Positions 1 to 8,633 are shown, counted from the first letter of the stretch. The stretch: 34,442 bases of DNA from Pelotomaculum sp. DTU098 (GCA_001512635.1 LFSA01000068.1:1-34442), one strand, 5' to 3'. Numbers and translations: made by a program. Notes: generated by a model from the sequence alone, not told the origin.

Positions 1-60
1 CAGGACGGTGATATCTTCTCTTTTTGTCTGTAAAACTCCTACAATAACTTTACACTAACC
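1..60. repeat. 60-bp direct repeat, copy 1 (identical to 16877-16936)
   Basis: These 60 bases are identical, base for base, to 16877-16936 in the same orientation. The match ends at base 60: the next bases differ (agtg here, gctg there). The left edge cannot be judged because the window starts here, so this copy may be longer. It lies just downstream of rng on the minus strand, where the rplU operon usually follows in this clade. Read on the minus strand it contains a sigma-H-like promoter (separate entry). There are no transposase genes or obvious target duplications beside it. It could be a duplicated promoter/leader module or a small non-autonomous repeat. Confidence 0.9.
13..42 (-). promoter_or_regulatory. 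Putative sigma-H-like promoter inside repeat copy 1
   Basis: On the minus strand GTAGGAGTT is followed after 12 bases by AGAGAAGAT. The sigma-H consensus is RnAGGAwWW, N11-12, RnnGAATWW, so there is one mismatch in each half. It would read out of the window's left edge, away from rng, probably into the next minus-strand operon. It is identical to the copy at 16889-16918. Confidence 0.35.
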
Positions 61-115
61 AGTGTTCCCACCGCTGCAGGCAACCGGCAGGTAGATGAAG
101 GTTAATGACCAGGCC

Positions 116-1810
116 TTAAGTTTTTACCGGGCGGGCTTTGGCGTAAGTCCTGTAAACTTTACTGACTTCCACTGGAATTGTTTCACCAATAAGGGAGCCG
201 GCGCCCTCGATGTCCAGGATAAACCCGTTGACCCTGGCGATACCGTCATTAACATTGGAAACATGCGGTTCCTCCACCTTTACTTCCAGAACTTCGCCGG
301 GTTTTACCGGAAAGGTATGGGTCTGGACACCTTCGTTATCCTGCAGGGGGCGGATAGTAACAGACTCGATATGGTGGCTGGCGGAACCTCTGATGTAAAG
401 ATTTTTACCGGTTTTATTCTCCAGGTCCTTAAGATTTGCTCCGCCGCTACCGATCAGGCGGGCCGCCACCACCGGATGGGCTTCCACCAGAATGGTCTGG
501 GCCGACGTCTGCCGGGCCATATTATAGATTTGATTCTTATATTGGATGCCCAGCGTCTCTTCAGAAAGCACCTTCCCCCTCCCCTCACAATAGGGGCAGG
601 TTTTCTGGAGAACCTCGGACAGGCTGGGGCGTACTTTTTTACGGGTCATTTCCACCAAGCCCAGCTGGGTAATGCCCAGGATATTGGTTTTGGTTTTATC
701 CCGTTTAATCTCCGCTTCCAGGGCCTGGAGCACCTGCTGGCGGTGACTCTCCTCTGCCATATCAATAAAATCTACAATAATAATCCCGCCGATATTCCGC
801 AAGCGAAGCTGCCGGCCGATTTCCTGGGCTGCTTCCAGGTTTGTCTTAAGGACCGTATCTTCCAGATTGGTCGTGCCAACATACTTGCCGGTATTAACGT
901 CAATGGCGGTCAGCGCCTCTGCCTGGTCGATTACCAGGTAACCCCCGCATTTAAGCCACACTTTTCGCTTTAACGCCTTTTCAATCTCCTGCTCAATGCC
1001 GTATTCCTCGAAAATATTTTCACGCTCGTCGTAAAAGACCTTAAATTTCAACTTTGGGTCCGTAACATCCAGAAGTTCCAGAACTTTTTCGTATTCGTAA
1101 CGGGAATCCAGGATCAGGCGATCCACATCCTCCGTAAAAACATCCCTCAGGATCCGCTGGACCAGCTCCAGATCCCGGTGCACCAGGTTGGGCGACGGTC
1201 TGGAGGCAGCCCTGTTAAGGATTTTTCGCCACAGCTTTGTCAGCATATTGATATCCTGGCGAAATTCCTCTTCTTCCACGCCTTCAGCCACGGTACGCAC
1301 AATAACACCCATGCCCTCCGGCTTAACCCGGGCAGCCAGTTCTTTGAGCCGCTCCCGCTCTTTTTCGGATTCAATGCGCCGGGAAATCCCGATATAATCC
1401 ACAGTGGGCATCAGCACAAGATACCGCCCGGGCAGCGTAATGTGAATAGTTACCCGGGGGCCCTTGGTACCGATGGGTTCTTTTACAATCTGAACCAATA
1501 CTTCCTGCCCCTGCTTTAAGATATCACAAATATTGGCGCCCCCCAAAGCAGTGCCGCCCTGCTCGTTGACTTCCGGCGAACGGGCGGGGAGGGCGTCTTC
1601 CACGTAAAGAAAAGCGTTTTTTTCCAAACCAATATTTACAAAGGCAGCCTGCATGCCTGGTAATACATTCTCTACCCGGCCTTTAAAAATATTACCCACC
1701 AGACGCTGGTTGACAGATCTTTCAATATAAATCTCAACTGGCACATTGTCTTCCAGTACTGCTACTCTGGTCTCTTCCTCGCCAACGTTTACAACAATCT
1801 CCTTTAGCAT
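116..1810 (-). CDS. rng: Ribonuclease G/E family endoribonuclease
   Basis: A 564-residue protein of the RNase E/G family, an Mg-dependent endonuclease that cuts single-stranded A/U-rich RNA in rRNA maturation and mRNA decay. An S1 RNA-binding domain covers about residues 35-125. The catalytic DNase I-like part has the two metal-binding aspartates in AIDVNTGKYVG (Asp304) and IIIVDFIDM (Asp347). The Zn-link CPYC motif (Cys405, Cys408) is in CPYCEGRGK, where the family dimerises. There is no long RNase E-type scaffold tail, so it is nearer RNase G in size. The ATG at 1810 follows GAGGGGAAAGG at good distance. It lies 45 bp downstream of the TIGR03936 gene and is probably co-transcribed with it; this trio is often found next to rplU. 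Confidence 0.93.
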   Translation of the reverse strand: MLKEIVVNVGEEETRVAVLEDNVPVEIYIERSVNQRLVGNIFKGRVENVLPGMQAAFVNIGLEKNAFLYVEDALPARSPEVNEQGGTALGGANICDILKQGQEVLVQIVKEPIGTKGPRVTIHITLPGRYLVLMPTVDYIGISRRIESEKERERLKELAARVKPEGMGVIVRTVAEGVEEEEFRQDINMLTKLWRKILNRAASRPSPNLVHRDLELVQRILRDVFTEDVDRLILDSRYEYEKVLELLDVTDPKLKFKVFYDERENIFEEYGIEQEIEKALKRKVWLKCGGYLVIDQAEALTAIDVNTGKYVGTTNLEDTVLKTNLEAAQEIGRQLRLRNIGGIIIVDFIDMAEESHRQQVLQALEAEIKRDKTKTNILGITQLGLVEMTRKKVRPSLSEVLQKTCPYCEGRGKVLSEETLGIQYKNQIYNMARQTSAQTILVEAHPVVAARLIGSGGANLKDLENKTGKNLYIRGSASHHIESVTIRPLQDNEGVQTHTFPVKPGEVLEVKVEEPHVSNVNDGIARVNGFILDIEGAGSLIGETIPVEVSKVYRTYAKARPVKT

Positions 1811-1855
1811 AAAACCTTTCCCCTCTAGTGGATTAGCCGATAAATTTAACTACGC

Positions 1856-2551
1856 TCAACTCTGCCACAACATCTTTTTTTCTTTTCCAGCTCCAGTGTA
1901 GAGATTGGTCCTGAACAGCGCATAGCCGCCCTGGACAGGTAACCGGCTGGTTTTTTGAAAGGCTTCCATTACCTCTTCAATCCTGATGTTTCCACTACTA
2001 CCTGTTTTTAGTTCCGCTTCTATCTTTATTATATCATTATCCACCTTGCCTGACATTTCAAATATGCCCGGCCTGAGATTACGCAGGACTTTTTTTCCTT
2101 CTTTATTTTTCCTCTCCACCAGGATTTCCTGTCTGGAGAGAAATGATGCGATGGCGTCTTTCAATTCTTCACCAGTTACCGGACCGCAGGCCTTTGCTTC
2201 AGCCCGGTAAGATGCACACTCCACCATAGCCATCAGGGGAGGGCTGGACCCGCGCTGTAGCCTGACCTCAAGAACGCTCAGGCCTTCCGGCAAAGCACCC
2301 GTCAAGGCCCTGGCAACAACCGGTGCAGGGATTTTCCTGGTTAGTTCCAGGTCGGCAAATTCTGCTTCCCCGGCAATACCCACAGCCAGAGGGGCGGCAA
2401 AGGTGATCTTGGGGTGGGGATTGAAACCCTGGGTAAAGGCCAGGGGTAATCCGGCCCGCCTGGCTGCCCTGCCGAAAGTCCTGAGCAGATCCAGATGAGA
2501 AATAAAGCGGGCTGGGCCCACTTTTGCGTACATCATTCTATAGACCGCCAT
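1856..2551 (-). CDS. TIGR03936 / DUF2344 radical-SAM-linked protein
   Basis: A 231-residue protein recognised as the TIGR03936 family by its start MAVYRMMYAKVGPARFISHL and the HPKITFAAPLAVG segment. The family sits beside, or is fused to, TIGR03960 radical SAM proteins; its biochemical role is not established. The open frame runs upstream to 2752, but that part is the shadow of the radical SAM gene. The ATG at 2551 has GGGGGTGA six bases upstream and starts the family-typical sequence. It overlaps the end of the radical SAM gene by 14 bp, which suggests translational coupling and a fixed protein ratio. RNase G follows directly, so a link to RNA or ribosome modification is possible, but that is inference. 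Confidence 0.82.
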   Translation of the reverse strand: MAVYRMMYAKVGPARFISHLDLLRTFGRAARRAGLPLAFTQGFNPHPKITFAAPLAVGIAGEAEFADLELTRKIPAPVVARALTGALPEGLSVLEVRLQRGSSPPLMAMVECASYRAEAKACGPVTGEELKDAIASFLSRQEILVERKNKEGKKVLRNLRPGIFEMSGKVDNDIIKIEAELKTGSSGNIRIEEVMEAFQKTSRLPVQGGYALFRTNLYTGAGKEKKMLWQS

Positions 2552-4397
2552 CCCAATCACCCCCAGCGAAGACCGGTTCAACTTCAAGGGCCCCACAAAC
2601 CCCGCAACCTGGACAGGACCCCGTACGGCAGTCGCCGGTAACACGCCCGGCCAGGGCCCGCTGGTGCTCCAGGATAAGGTACTGACGGGAAACCCCGGTA
2701 TCAATATGGTCCCAGGGCAGGGGAGCGTCGTAGGCATAGCGGTGGTTGGCATAATTCTCCGGGTTTAATCCGGTCAAGCGAAAAGCTTCCAGCCAGCGGT
2801 CCAGCTTAAAGTGCTCGGACCAGCCGTCAAACCTGCAGCCCAAATCAACCGCCCTGGCCAAAACCGCCCCCAATTGCCTGTCCCCCCTGGCAAAGGCAGC
2901 CTCCAGGAAACTCAAACCAGCATCATGGTAATTAAAGACAATTCCCCGTTCCCTCAACCTCTTGGACAGGTAGTCCTGTTTTCTCTGCAGTTCAGCCATG
3001 GGAGCCTGGGGTTCCCATTGAAAGGGTGTATGGGCCTTGGGAACGAAAGACGAGACGCTGACGGTCACCCTCAGCCGCCCCCGGGACACGCCAGCCTTCT
3101 GGCCGAGAGCCAGTACGGCCTTGGCCAGCTTGACGATACCATCCAGGTCCTCATCACTTTCAGTGGGCAGACCGATCATAAAATAAAGCTTAACTGCATG
3201 CCACCCTTCTCTGAAAGCAGCGCCAGTGGCGTCGAGCAAGTCTTCTTCCCTGACGCCTTTATTGATGACATCCCTGAGACGCTGTGTACCGGCTTCCGGG
3301 GCAAAGGTTAGACTGGAGCGGCGCACCCGCTGGACTTCCTTGGCCAGTTCGACGGAAAAACTATCAGCCCTGAGGGACGGCAGGGAAATTCCCAGCCCCT
3401 GGCAAGCATGTTCGTCCAGGAGAGATTTGACCAGTTCCCGGACCTGGGAGTAGTCAGTGGTGCTGAGGGAAGTCAGAGATATCTCCTCATAACCGGTGCT
3501 CCGCACCAAACCGGCTGCCTGTTTTAAAAGTGTTTCCGGCTTTCTTTCCCGCACTGGCCGGAAGATAATCCCTGCCTGACAAAACCGGCATCCCCTGGTA
3601 CACCCCCGGCAAACCTCAAGCATGATCCTGTCATGCACCACTTCTGTAGACGGAACAATAGGCCGTTCCGGAAAGGGAGCACGATCCAGATCCTTCACCA
3701 CTCTTTTGGTGATTTTTTCAGGGACCCCCTCCAGCGACGGGACAATTCCTGAGAAACGGCCATCTTCGTCGTAAAAAACCCTGTACAGCGAGGGTACATA
3801 AATACCCGGCATCCGGGCTAACTCAAGCAGCAGCTCCTGCCTGGAAACATTTCGCCGTTTCAACTGGATCAGGATATCCAGCAGCTCCCCTATTACTTCT
3901 TCCCCTTCACCAATGACAAAAACATCAATAAAATCCGCCAAAGGCTCCGGGTTGTAAGCACAGGGTCCTCCCGCTATGACCAGGGGGAATCCCTTAGTTC
4001 TCCGGCCTGATTCCCGGGGAATGCCCGCAAGGTCCAGCATATTCAAAACATTGGAAAAACTCATTTCGTACTGCAAGGTAAAGGCCACCATGTCGAAATC
4101 CAACAGGGGCCGCCGCGACTCCAGGGTAAACAAGGGGAGACCGTGTTCCCTCATTATTTCTTCCATGTCTGTCCACGGGGCAAAAACCCTCTCCATGAGG
4201 GTATCGGTGCGCCTGTTCACAATATCATATAAAATCTGCAGCCCCAGGTGAGACATGCCCACCTCATAAACATCGGGAAAAGCAAAAGCAACCCTGTATT
4301 CCACCGACTCCCAGTCCTTGCGGACGGCGTTCCATTCACCACCTGCATAGCGGGCCGGCTTTTTTACCAGGGGCAGGATCTGATCCAGAAAATCCAA
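2538..4397 (-). CDS. TIGR03960 family B12-binding-like radical SAM protein
   Basis: A 619-residue radical SAM protein. The N-terminal ~200 residues form a B12-binding-like Rossmann region (AFPDVYEVGMSHLGLQIL; VIAGGPCAYNPEPLADF; VIGEGEE). The [4Fe-4S] motif is CTRGCRFCQAG (CxxxCxxC), followed by a radical SAM barrel. The C-terminus carries a second cysteine cluster, CRTGSCPGCGVCGA, which could hold another iron-sulfur cluster. The TTG start at 4397 has AAGGAAG about seven bases upstream. It is the first gene of the unit with TIGR03936 and rng, behind a sigma-H-like element at 4493-4521. The substrate is unknown; methylthiolation- or methylation-type chemistry can be guessed from the fold only. 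Confidence 0.85.
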   Translation of the reverse strand: MDFLDQILPLVKKPARYAGGEWNAVRKDWESVEYRVAFAFPDVYEVGMSHLGLQILYDIVNRRTDTLMERVFAPWTDMEEIMREHGLPLFTLESRRPLLDFDMVAFTLQYEMSFSNVLNMLDLAGIPRESGRRTKGFPLVIAGGPCAYNPEPLADFIDVFVIGEGEEVIGELLDILIQLKRRNVSRQELLLELARMPGIYVPSLYRVFYDEDGRFSGIVPSLEGVPEKITKRVVKDLDRAPFPERPIVPSTEVVHDRIMLEVCRGCTRGCRFCQAGIIFRPVRERKPETLLKQAAGLVRSTGYEEISLTSLSTTDYSQVRELVKSLLDEHACQGLGISLPSLRADSFSVELAKEVQRVRRSSLTFAPEAGTQRLRDVINKGVREEDLLDATGAAFREGWHAVKLYFMIGLPTESDEDLDGIVKLAKAVLALGQKAGVSRGRLRVTVSVSSFVPKAHTPFQWEPQAPMAELQRKQDYLSKRLRERGIVFNYHDAGLSFLEAAFARGDRQLGAVLARAVDLGCRFDGWSEHFKLDRWLEAFRLTGLNPENYANHRYAYDAPLPWDHIDTGVSRQYLILEHQRALAGRVTGDCRTGSCPGCGVCGALEVEPVFAGGDWDGGL

Positions 4398-4492
4398 TTT
4401 AGTCTTCCTTCCAAGTCTTACATTTTTAAGTTATCTAAATGTACACACAGGATATTATACCCAGAAAATAACAAAAAAATATTCTATGCAAC

Positions 4493-4521
4493 TTATTCTA
4501 CATACAGTTAGAAATACCTGC
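4493..4521 (-). promoter_or_regulatory. Putative sigma-H-like promoter for the radical SAM/rng unit
   Basis: On the minus strand GCAGGTATT, an 11-base spacer and GTAGAATAA. The -10 half matches RnnGAATWW perfectly and the -35 half has one mismatch to RnAGGAwWW. It lies in the 154-bp gap between spoIVFB and the radical SAM gene and would give a leader of about 85-90 nt. The TTTCTAACT stretch in the spacer also occurs upstream of lon and lonB. Confidence 0.5.
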
Positions 4522-4551
4522 AAAAGTTCAACCTTACAATTATTTGGCCTA

Positions 4552-5430
4552 CTAGTCAAGCTTTACCAGGTTGCCTACAGGGGTGTCCACACCCTGATTC
4601 ATAAGGGCGTCAATCACCTGGGCCTCGCTTACAACTCCCCGGTGCTGCCAGTTTTCGTCAAGCAGCAAGATCACGTGAAAGCGCTGGGGAACGAATGATT
4701 TGATCAGGTCCCCGATGCGGACGGATGCAAAGGATACCAGGGGCTCCCCCGGCAATACCCCGGCCTTAACCAGTTCCTTCTTCTTCTGGGCCAGGTGACG
4801 GATAAAATGAAATGTAGCCAGGCTTTTTTCCCGGGTCGCCGCATAAAAAAGAAAGATACCTGTAACTGGGATATCCAGTCCGGATATCCCCATAACCAGG
4901 CCAGCTGTCCCGCAGAGAACAATGGCTACACCCCAGAATTGCCCCCACCAGGCGGCCTGGTAAGTTGCCTGCTTAAAACCCACACGCCGCGCCAGGTAGG
5001 CCCGAAAGATCCGTCCCCCGTCCAGGGGAAGGGCTGGCAAGAGGTTAAAAGCAGCGATCATTAAATTACACTGGAGAAAAAAACGCCCAAGCTCATTATT
5101 CCAAAAACCGTGATTATTGAGAGTTATAACCAGACCGGCTAAGAGCAGGTTGGCCGCCGGTCCGGCAAAAGCCACGCCTACCTCTTTAGCAGGATCAAAG
5201 ACTACCTCGCTGCCCATACGGCTGACACCGCCAAAGGGTAATAATTCAACATCTTCCACATACACACCAAAACGGCGGGCAACAGCCACGTGGGCCAGTT
5301 CATGCAGCAGGACCGCACCGAAAGCAATAAGTCCCTTTCCCAGGACACCGGCTACAAAAAACAGCCCGAGAAGGGCCAAGAAAGCATTGTTTAAATGAAC
5401 CTCCACACCGGCAAAACGGCCGATTCTCAA
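4552..5430 (-). CDS. spoIVFB: M50 site-2 protease, SpoIVFB-like
   Basis: A 292-residue intramembrane zinc metalloprotease. HELAH (residues 43-47) supplies two zinc ligands and the catalytic glutamate. NLLPALPLDGGR (129-140) supplies the third ligand, Asp137. Several hydrophobic helices span residues 15-40, 85-105, 118-135 and 165-200. The last ~75 residues look like a CBS-type domain (RIGDLIKSFVPQRFHVILLL), as in SpoIVFB, where it senses ATP and binds pro-sigma-K. SpoIVFB cleaves pro-sigma-K in the outer forespore membrane. The TTG at 5430 follows AAAGGGGGTGG. It lies 24 bp behind the spoIVFA-like gene, the same order as in Bacillus subtilis. A generic M50 protease cannot be excluded, but the context is strong. 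Confidence 0.85.
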   Translation of the reverse strand: MRIGRFAGVEVHLNNAFLALLGLFFVAGVLGKGLIAFGAVLLHELAHVAVARRFGVYVEDVELLPFGGVSRMGSEVVFDPAKEVGVAFAGPAANLLLAGLVITLNNHGFWNNELGRFFLQCNLMIAAFNLLPALPLDGGRIFRAYLARRVGFKQATYQAAWWGQFWGVAIVLCGTAGLVMGISGLDIPVTGIFLFYAATREKSLATFHFIRHLAQKKKELVKAGVLPGEPLVSFASVRIGDLIKSFVPQRFHVILLLDENWQHRGVVSEAQVIDALMNQGVDTPVGNLVKLD

Positions 5431-5454
5431 GCAACCACCCCCTTTGTTCTAATT

Positions 5455-6195
5455 CTATTGATTCTGGTTAATCATCAGCTTAGTCAGCGGGTCAATCAAC
5501 TTATTATTCTCCCTAAGCTCAAAATGCAGACCGCCCCCGGGAACATCTCCCGCAGCGCCCACCTCACCAATAATCTGACCCGTCGCTACCTGCTGCCCTT
5601 CTCCCACTGTGGTCCTGGACAGCCCACCATAAAGCGTAAAGAATCCTTCCCCGTGTTCAATCAAGATATACGTCCCAAAAACAGGATTGTCACCCATTCT
5701 CTTAATTATCCCATCCTGTACAGCCCTTACGGCGCTCCCTATGGGGGCAGCTATGTCAATCCCAGAATGAAACCGTTCCATATTATCAATGGGGTCCGTA
5801 ACCATGCCGAATCCCCGCACGACCTTGCCTGAAACCGGAAGCGGCAGGTTCCCCGCCGCAACGCTTTTGTCCGTCGGGGACATAACAGGCTGGGGATTGC
5901 TGAACAAAGGCCAGTCTGAGTCCGCCAGTTGCAGCCCGAAGTAAACAATCCTCTCCATGATAGGCTGGTAGTTCCAGTCAGTGGTCAGGACCTTTTTTAA
6001 ATTTTCCCTGGCCTCTATGCCCCAGGGATTGCTTGTTTCTTTCAGGGCCAAAAAAACTAAAAAAATCAATAAGGCAACACCGGCCCTGTAAAAATTACCT
6101 TTGCCGTACCGGAGTTGATTTGGTTTTTTCCAGTGTCTGTAAGCTGTATTCAGGTTCTCAGGCTTGAAAGCCCCACCAGGCTTGAAATCAGTCAT
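5455..6195 (-). CDS. spoIVFA: SpoIVFA-like membrane protein with degenerate LytM/M23 domain
   Basis: A 246-residue protein: a cytosolic N-terminus of ~36 residues, one membrane helix (about 37-52) and an extracytoplasmic LytM/M23 domain (about 115-240). The zinc-ligand positions are present (His143 and Asp147 in HSGIDIAAP; His224 in GGLHFEL). The two catalytic histidines of active LytM enzymes are missing: YAHLS is YGGLS here, and the first His of HxH is Gly222. It is therefore probably not an endopeptidase, as expected for SpoIVFA, which holds and inhibits SpoIVFB and is itself a target of signalling proteases. The ATG at 6195 follows GGAGGGGG. It is the first gene of the pair with spoIVFB. 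Confidence 0.8.
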   Translation of the reverse strand: MTDFKPGGAFKPENLNTAYRHWKKPNQLRYGKGNFYRAGVALLIFLVFLALKETSNPWGIEARENLKKVLTTDWNYQPIMERIVYFGLQLADSDWPLFSNPQPVMSPTDKSVAAGNLPLPVSGKVVRGFGMVTDPIDNMERFHSGIDIAAPIGSAVRAVQDGIIKRMGDNPVFGTYILIEHGEGFFTLYGGLSRTTVGEGQQVATGQIIGEVGAAGDVPGGGLHFELRENNKLIDPLTKLMINQNQ

Positions 6196-6237
6196 CTGAA
6201 AGATACCCCCTCCAAAAGCTTGTCTCTTCTCTATAGA

Positions 6238-6264
6238 GTATATTTCCTTTTATAGGAAATATAC
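6238..6264. promoter_or_regulatory. Perfect 11-bp inverted repeat between spoIVFA and the prenyltransferase
   Basis: GTATATTTCCT, a 5-base loop (TTTAT) and AGGAAATATAC form a perfect dyad. It is preceded by the palindrome CTCTATAGAG at 6229-6238. It lies 43 bp upstream of spoIVFA in a divergent 196-bp region, where an operator would be expected. The AT-rich stem with no following T-run makes a terminator unlikely. Confidence 0.5.
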
Positions 6265-6314
6265 TAGTTTTAGTAAAGAATGTACTCCGTATTTTCCTGC
6301 AGAGATTCACCCCG

Positions 6315-6344
6315 GCAGGAAAAGGGATTTTAATTGTTGAATAC
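6315..6344 (+). promoter_or_regulatory. Putative sigma-H-like promoter for the UbiA-family gene
   Basis: GCAGGAAAA, a 12-base spacer, then GTTGAATAC on the plus strand. It matches the sigma-H consensus RnAGGAwWW-N12-RnnGAATWW except for the last base. Transcription would start near 6350, about 40 nt before the ATG at 6392. Confidence 0.5.
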
Positions 6345-6391
6345 TTGTTTAATATCAACTACACCAGATTATCTTGAAAAGAGGTGTCTTC

Positions 6392-7288
6392 ATGCGGGGC
6401 TCTTTAGCTCTCTATATCCGGGAAACCCGTCCCCAATTTCTTATTTTAACCCCGGTGTGTTGCCTTGTAGGAGCAGCAGCTACTTACTGGAAAACCGGAA
6501 CTCTGAACCTTTTATACCTGCTTATTGCCCTGGCGGGAGGGCTGGCTGCCCATGCTGCTGTAAACGTCCTGAATGATTATCATGACTACATAAGCGGGCT
6601 TGACCTGCATACCACCCCCACGCCTTTCAGCGGAGGTAGCGGCATGCTGCCTGCCGGGATTATAACGGCCAAATCCGCCCTTGTCCTGGGTCTCCTGACC
6701 CTGGCTATAACCGTGTTAGTGGGCCTTTATTTTCTCCACGTGCGGGGTCCCGGCTTATTGCTGGTAGGGCTGCCCGGCATCTTGCTTATTGTCCTCTATA
6801 CCCGGTACATAACCCGCTCTCCCCTTTTATGCCTGCTGGCGCCGGGACTGGGCTTCGGCCCCTGCATGGTCCTGGGGACCTCTTACGTACTGCAGGGAAC
6901 TTATGACCTGCACTCTCTGGTGGCTTCACTGGTACCCGGTTTTCTGGTCAGCAACCTGCTGCTCCTGAATCAGTTTCCGGACGTCGAGGCGGACCGCATC
7001 GCCGGCCGCCGCCACCTGCTGGTTTTACTGGGAAGGGGAAAATGTGCCCTGGTTTATTCTGCCCTGGTACTGTTGACTTACATCAGCATAGTCATTGCAG
7101 TAGCCACCGGACTGCTGCCCGCGCCTGCCCTCCTAGCCCTGGTGACACTGCCCCTGGCCCTGAAGACTGTTGCCGGCGTTCTCAAAAACAATGAACAGCT
7201 GTCAGCCTTGATCCCCCTGCTGAGCAAAAATGTAGCCTTTACTCTGATGACGCCCTTCCTGCTGGCCCTGGGTCTGTTTTTAGCTTAG
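6392..7288 (+). CDS. UbiA-family prenyltransferase, MenA-like
   Basis: A 298-residue polytopic membrane protein of the UbiA superfamily, which moves a polyprenyl chain from its diphosphate to an aromatic acceptor. The first Mg-diphosphate motif is NDYHD (residues 61-65) in NVLNDYHDYISGLD; the second is NQFPDVEADRIAGRR (about 200-214). The layout is closest to 1,4-dihydroxy-2-naphthoate polyprenyltransferase (MenA) of menaquinone synthesis. An in-frame TTG lies at 6374, but AAAAGAGGTG sits six bases before the ATG at 6392, so that ATG is the start. It stands alone between divergent spoIVFA and convergent rodA, with no other men genes in view, so the acceptor is not proven. Confidence 0.78.
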   Translation: MRGSLALYIRETRPQFLILTPVCCLVGAAATYWKTGTLNLLYLLIALAGGLAAHAAVNVLNDYHDYISGLDLHTTPTPFSGGSGMLPAGIITAKSALVLGLLTLAITVLVGLYFLHVRGPGLLLVGLPGILLIVLYTRYITRSPLLCLLAPGLGFGPCMVLGTSYVLQGTYDLHSLVASLVPGFLVSNLLLLNQFPDVEADRIAGRRHLLVLLGRGKCALVYSALVLLTYISIVIAVATGLLPAPALLALVTLPLALKTVAGVLKNNEQLSALIPLLSKNVAFTLMTPFLLALGLFLA

Positions 7289-7345
7289 CACAGGTTTCTC
7301 CAGCTTTCTTTAGCTGCAAAGCCGCTCCAAAAAGTATAGAAAAGA

Positions 7346-7372
7346 AAAACCGGTGCGCTCCACACCGGTTTT
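7346..7372. terminator. Bidirectional terminator between the prenyltransferase gene and rodA
   Basis: A 10-bp perfect stem AAAACCGGTG / CACCGGTTTT with a 7-base loop. The A- and T-rich flanks give a T-run on both strands. It separates two convergent genes. Confidence 0.85.
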
Positions 7373-7376
7373 CTCA

Positions 7377-8558
7377 TTAGAATAATATTTTTTGTCTTCG
7401 CATGTTAATATTCAGGACCAAGCCGATGGCAGCCAGGTTTGTGATCATGTTACTGCCCCCATAACTGAACATCGGCAGCGGAATTCCTGTCACCGGCATA
7501 ACCCCTGTGGTCATGCCCACGTTAACCAGAACGTGAAAGGTGATCATGGAAATAACGCCAACAGTCAATAGATAACCAAAATCGTCCTTGGCGTTAACTG
7601 CAATATAGATGCAACGGTAAATCAGGATAAAAAAGAGAGCCAGGAGAAATACAGCCCCCACAAAGCCAAACTCTTCCCCGACGACAGAAAAAATAAAGTC
7701 TGTTTCCTGAATGGGCAGGAAGTTACCGTGGGTCTGGCTGCCCTGGAACAGGCCACGCCCAAAGAGGCCGCCCTGACCAATGGCTATTTGGGACTGGATC
7801 ACGTGATAGCCGTCCCCCAGCGGGTCCTTCCAGGGGTCAATAAAAATGAGTAATCTTTCCAACTGGTAATCTTTCAGCGGTACCCATAAATTGAAGCCGC
7901 GGTTGGCCAGTAGCCAGAAATGAGCCCAAATCCACAGGGACACGGTCCCGAGGCCCCCTACAATCAAGCTGATTAAGAGCAGTGGCCTTGCCCCGGCTGC
8001 AAAAAGCATTCCGAACATAATTGCCAGAAAAACGAGGGAAGTGCCCAGGTCCGGTTGTTTCAAAATTAAGCCCAGGGGCAGTACGAAAAAGGCGAAACAG
8101 GGAAGCAGGTCCCGCATGCGGTTCAGTTTTCCCACCCGCGGAACCAAAAAAGCCGCAAAGCAAATAATAATAATCAGCTTGGCAAACTCCGAGGGCTGAA
8201 ATCTAAAAGAACCGATTTCAATCCAGCGCGTCGCTCCCAGGGCTGAATGACCCATGAAGATAACTGATGCAAGCATGATCAGATTGACCACATAGAAGAG
8301 CTTAACGTGTTTGCTGAGGTTTTCATAATGCTGGCAGAGCAACACCGCCATAGCAACAAAACCCAGCATTACATTTAAAACCTGCTTTTTAACAACTCCC
8401 AGGGGGTCCTGATTGACAACTTGAGAGCCTGCCATCGACAAAAGCTCTACAGGTTTTGTGGCGCTGTAGATGATGATCAGGCTGTAGGAAATTATAATAA
8501 TAACGGTAAAAAGTATAGTATAATCGATCTTTTTCAACATTCTGCTCTGCATGAACAT
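7377..8558 (-). CDS. rodA: RodA, SEDS-family peptidoglycan glycosyltransferase
   Basis: A 393-residue SEDS protein with about ten membrane helices. It polymerises lipid II during elongation together with the class B PBP, here encoded by mrdA in the same cluster. Family signatures include PSEFAKLIIIICFAAFL, QPDLGTSLV and the C-terminal GIPLPMFSYGGSNMITN. The frame is open from a TTG at 8582, but the ATG at 8558 has AGAAGTG seven bases upstream and is preferred; the choice is moderate. It is the last gene of the min block, separated from minE by 153 bp holding a terminator, so it may have its own promoter. FtsW or SpoVE are alternatives; the cluster argues for RodA. Confidence 0.87.
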   Translation of the reverse strand: MFMQSRMLKKIDYTILFTVIIIISYSLIIIYSATKPVELLSMAGSQVVNQDPLGVVKKQVLNVMLGFVAMAVLLCQHYENLSKHVKLFYVVNLIMLASVIFMGHSALGATRWIEIGSFRFQPSEFAKLIIIICFAAFLVPRVGKLNRMRDLLPCFAFFVLPLGLILKQPDLGTSLVFLAIMFGMLFAAGARPLLLISLIVGGLGTVSLWIWAHFWLLANRGFNLWVPLKDYQLERLLIFIDPWKDPLGDGYHVIQSQIAIGQGGLFGRGLFQGSQTHGNFLPIQETDFIFSVVGEEFGFVGAVFLLALFFILIYRCIYIAVNAKDDFGYLLTVGVISMITFHVLVNVGMTTGVMPVTGIPLPMFSYGGSNMITNLAAIGLVLNINMRRQKILF

Positions 8559-8633
8559 ATTTCTACACTTCTTCCCAGTCAAAAATTCTAATAGTTTTAA
8601 ACATGCATACCCTATTATAGATCAATAGAATAA

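Noticed and set aside
95-973. Long plus-strand open frame (292 codons) opposite rng
   Set aside because: Rng on the minus strand has full family motifs; the plus frame is its shadow.
2552-2752. 67-codon N-terminal extension of the TIGR03936 frame
   Set aside because: It lies wholly within the radical SAM gene, is not family-like, and a good ribosome binding site precedes the internal ATG at 2551.
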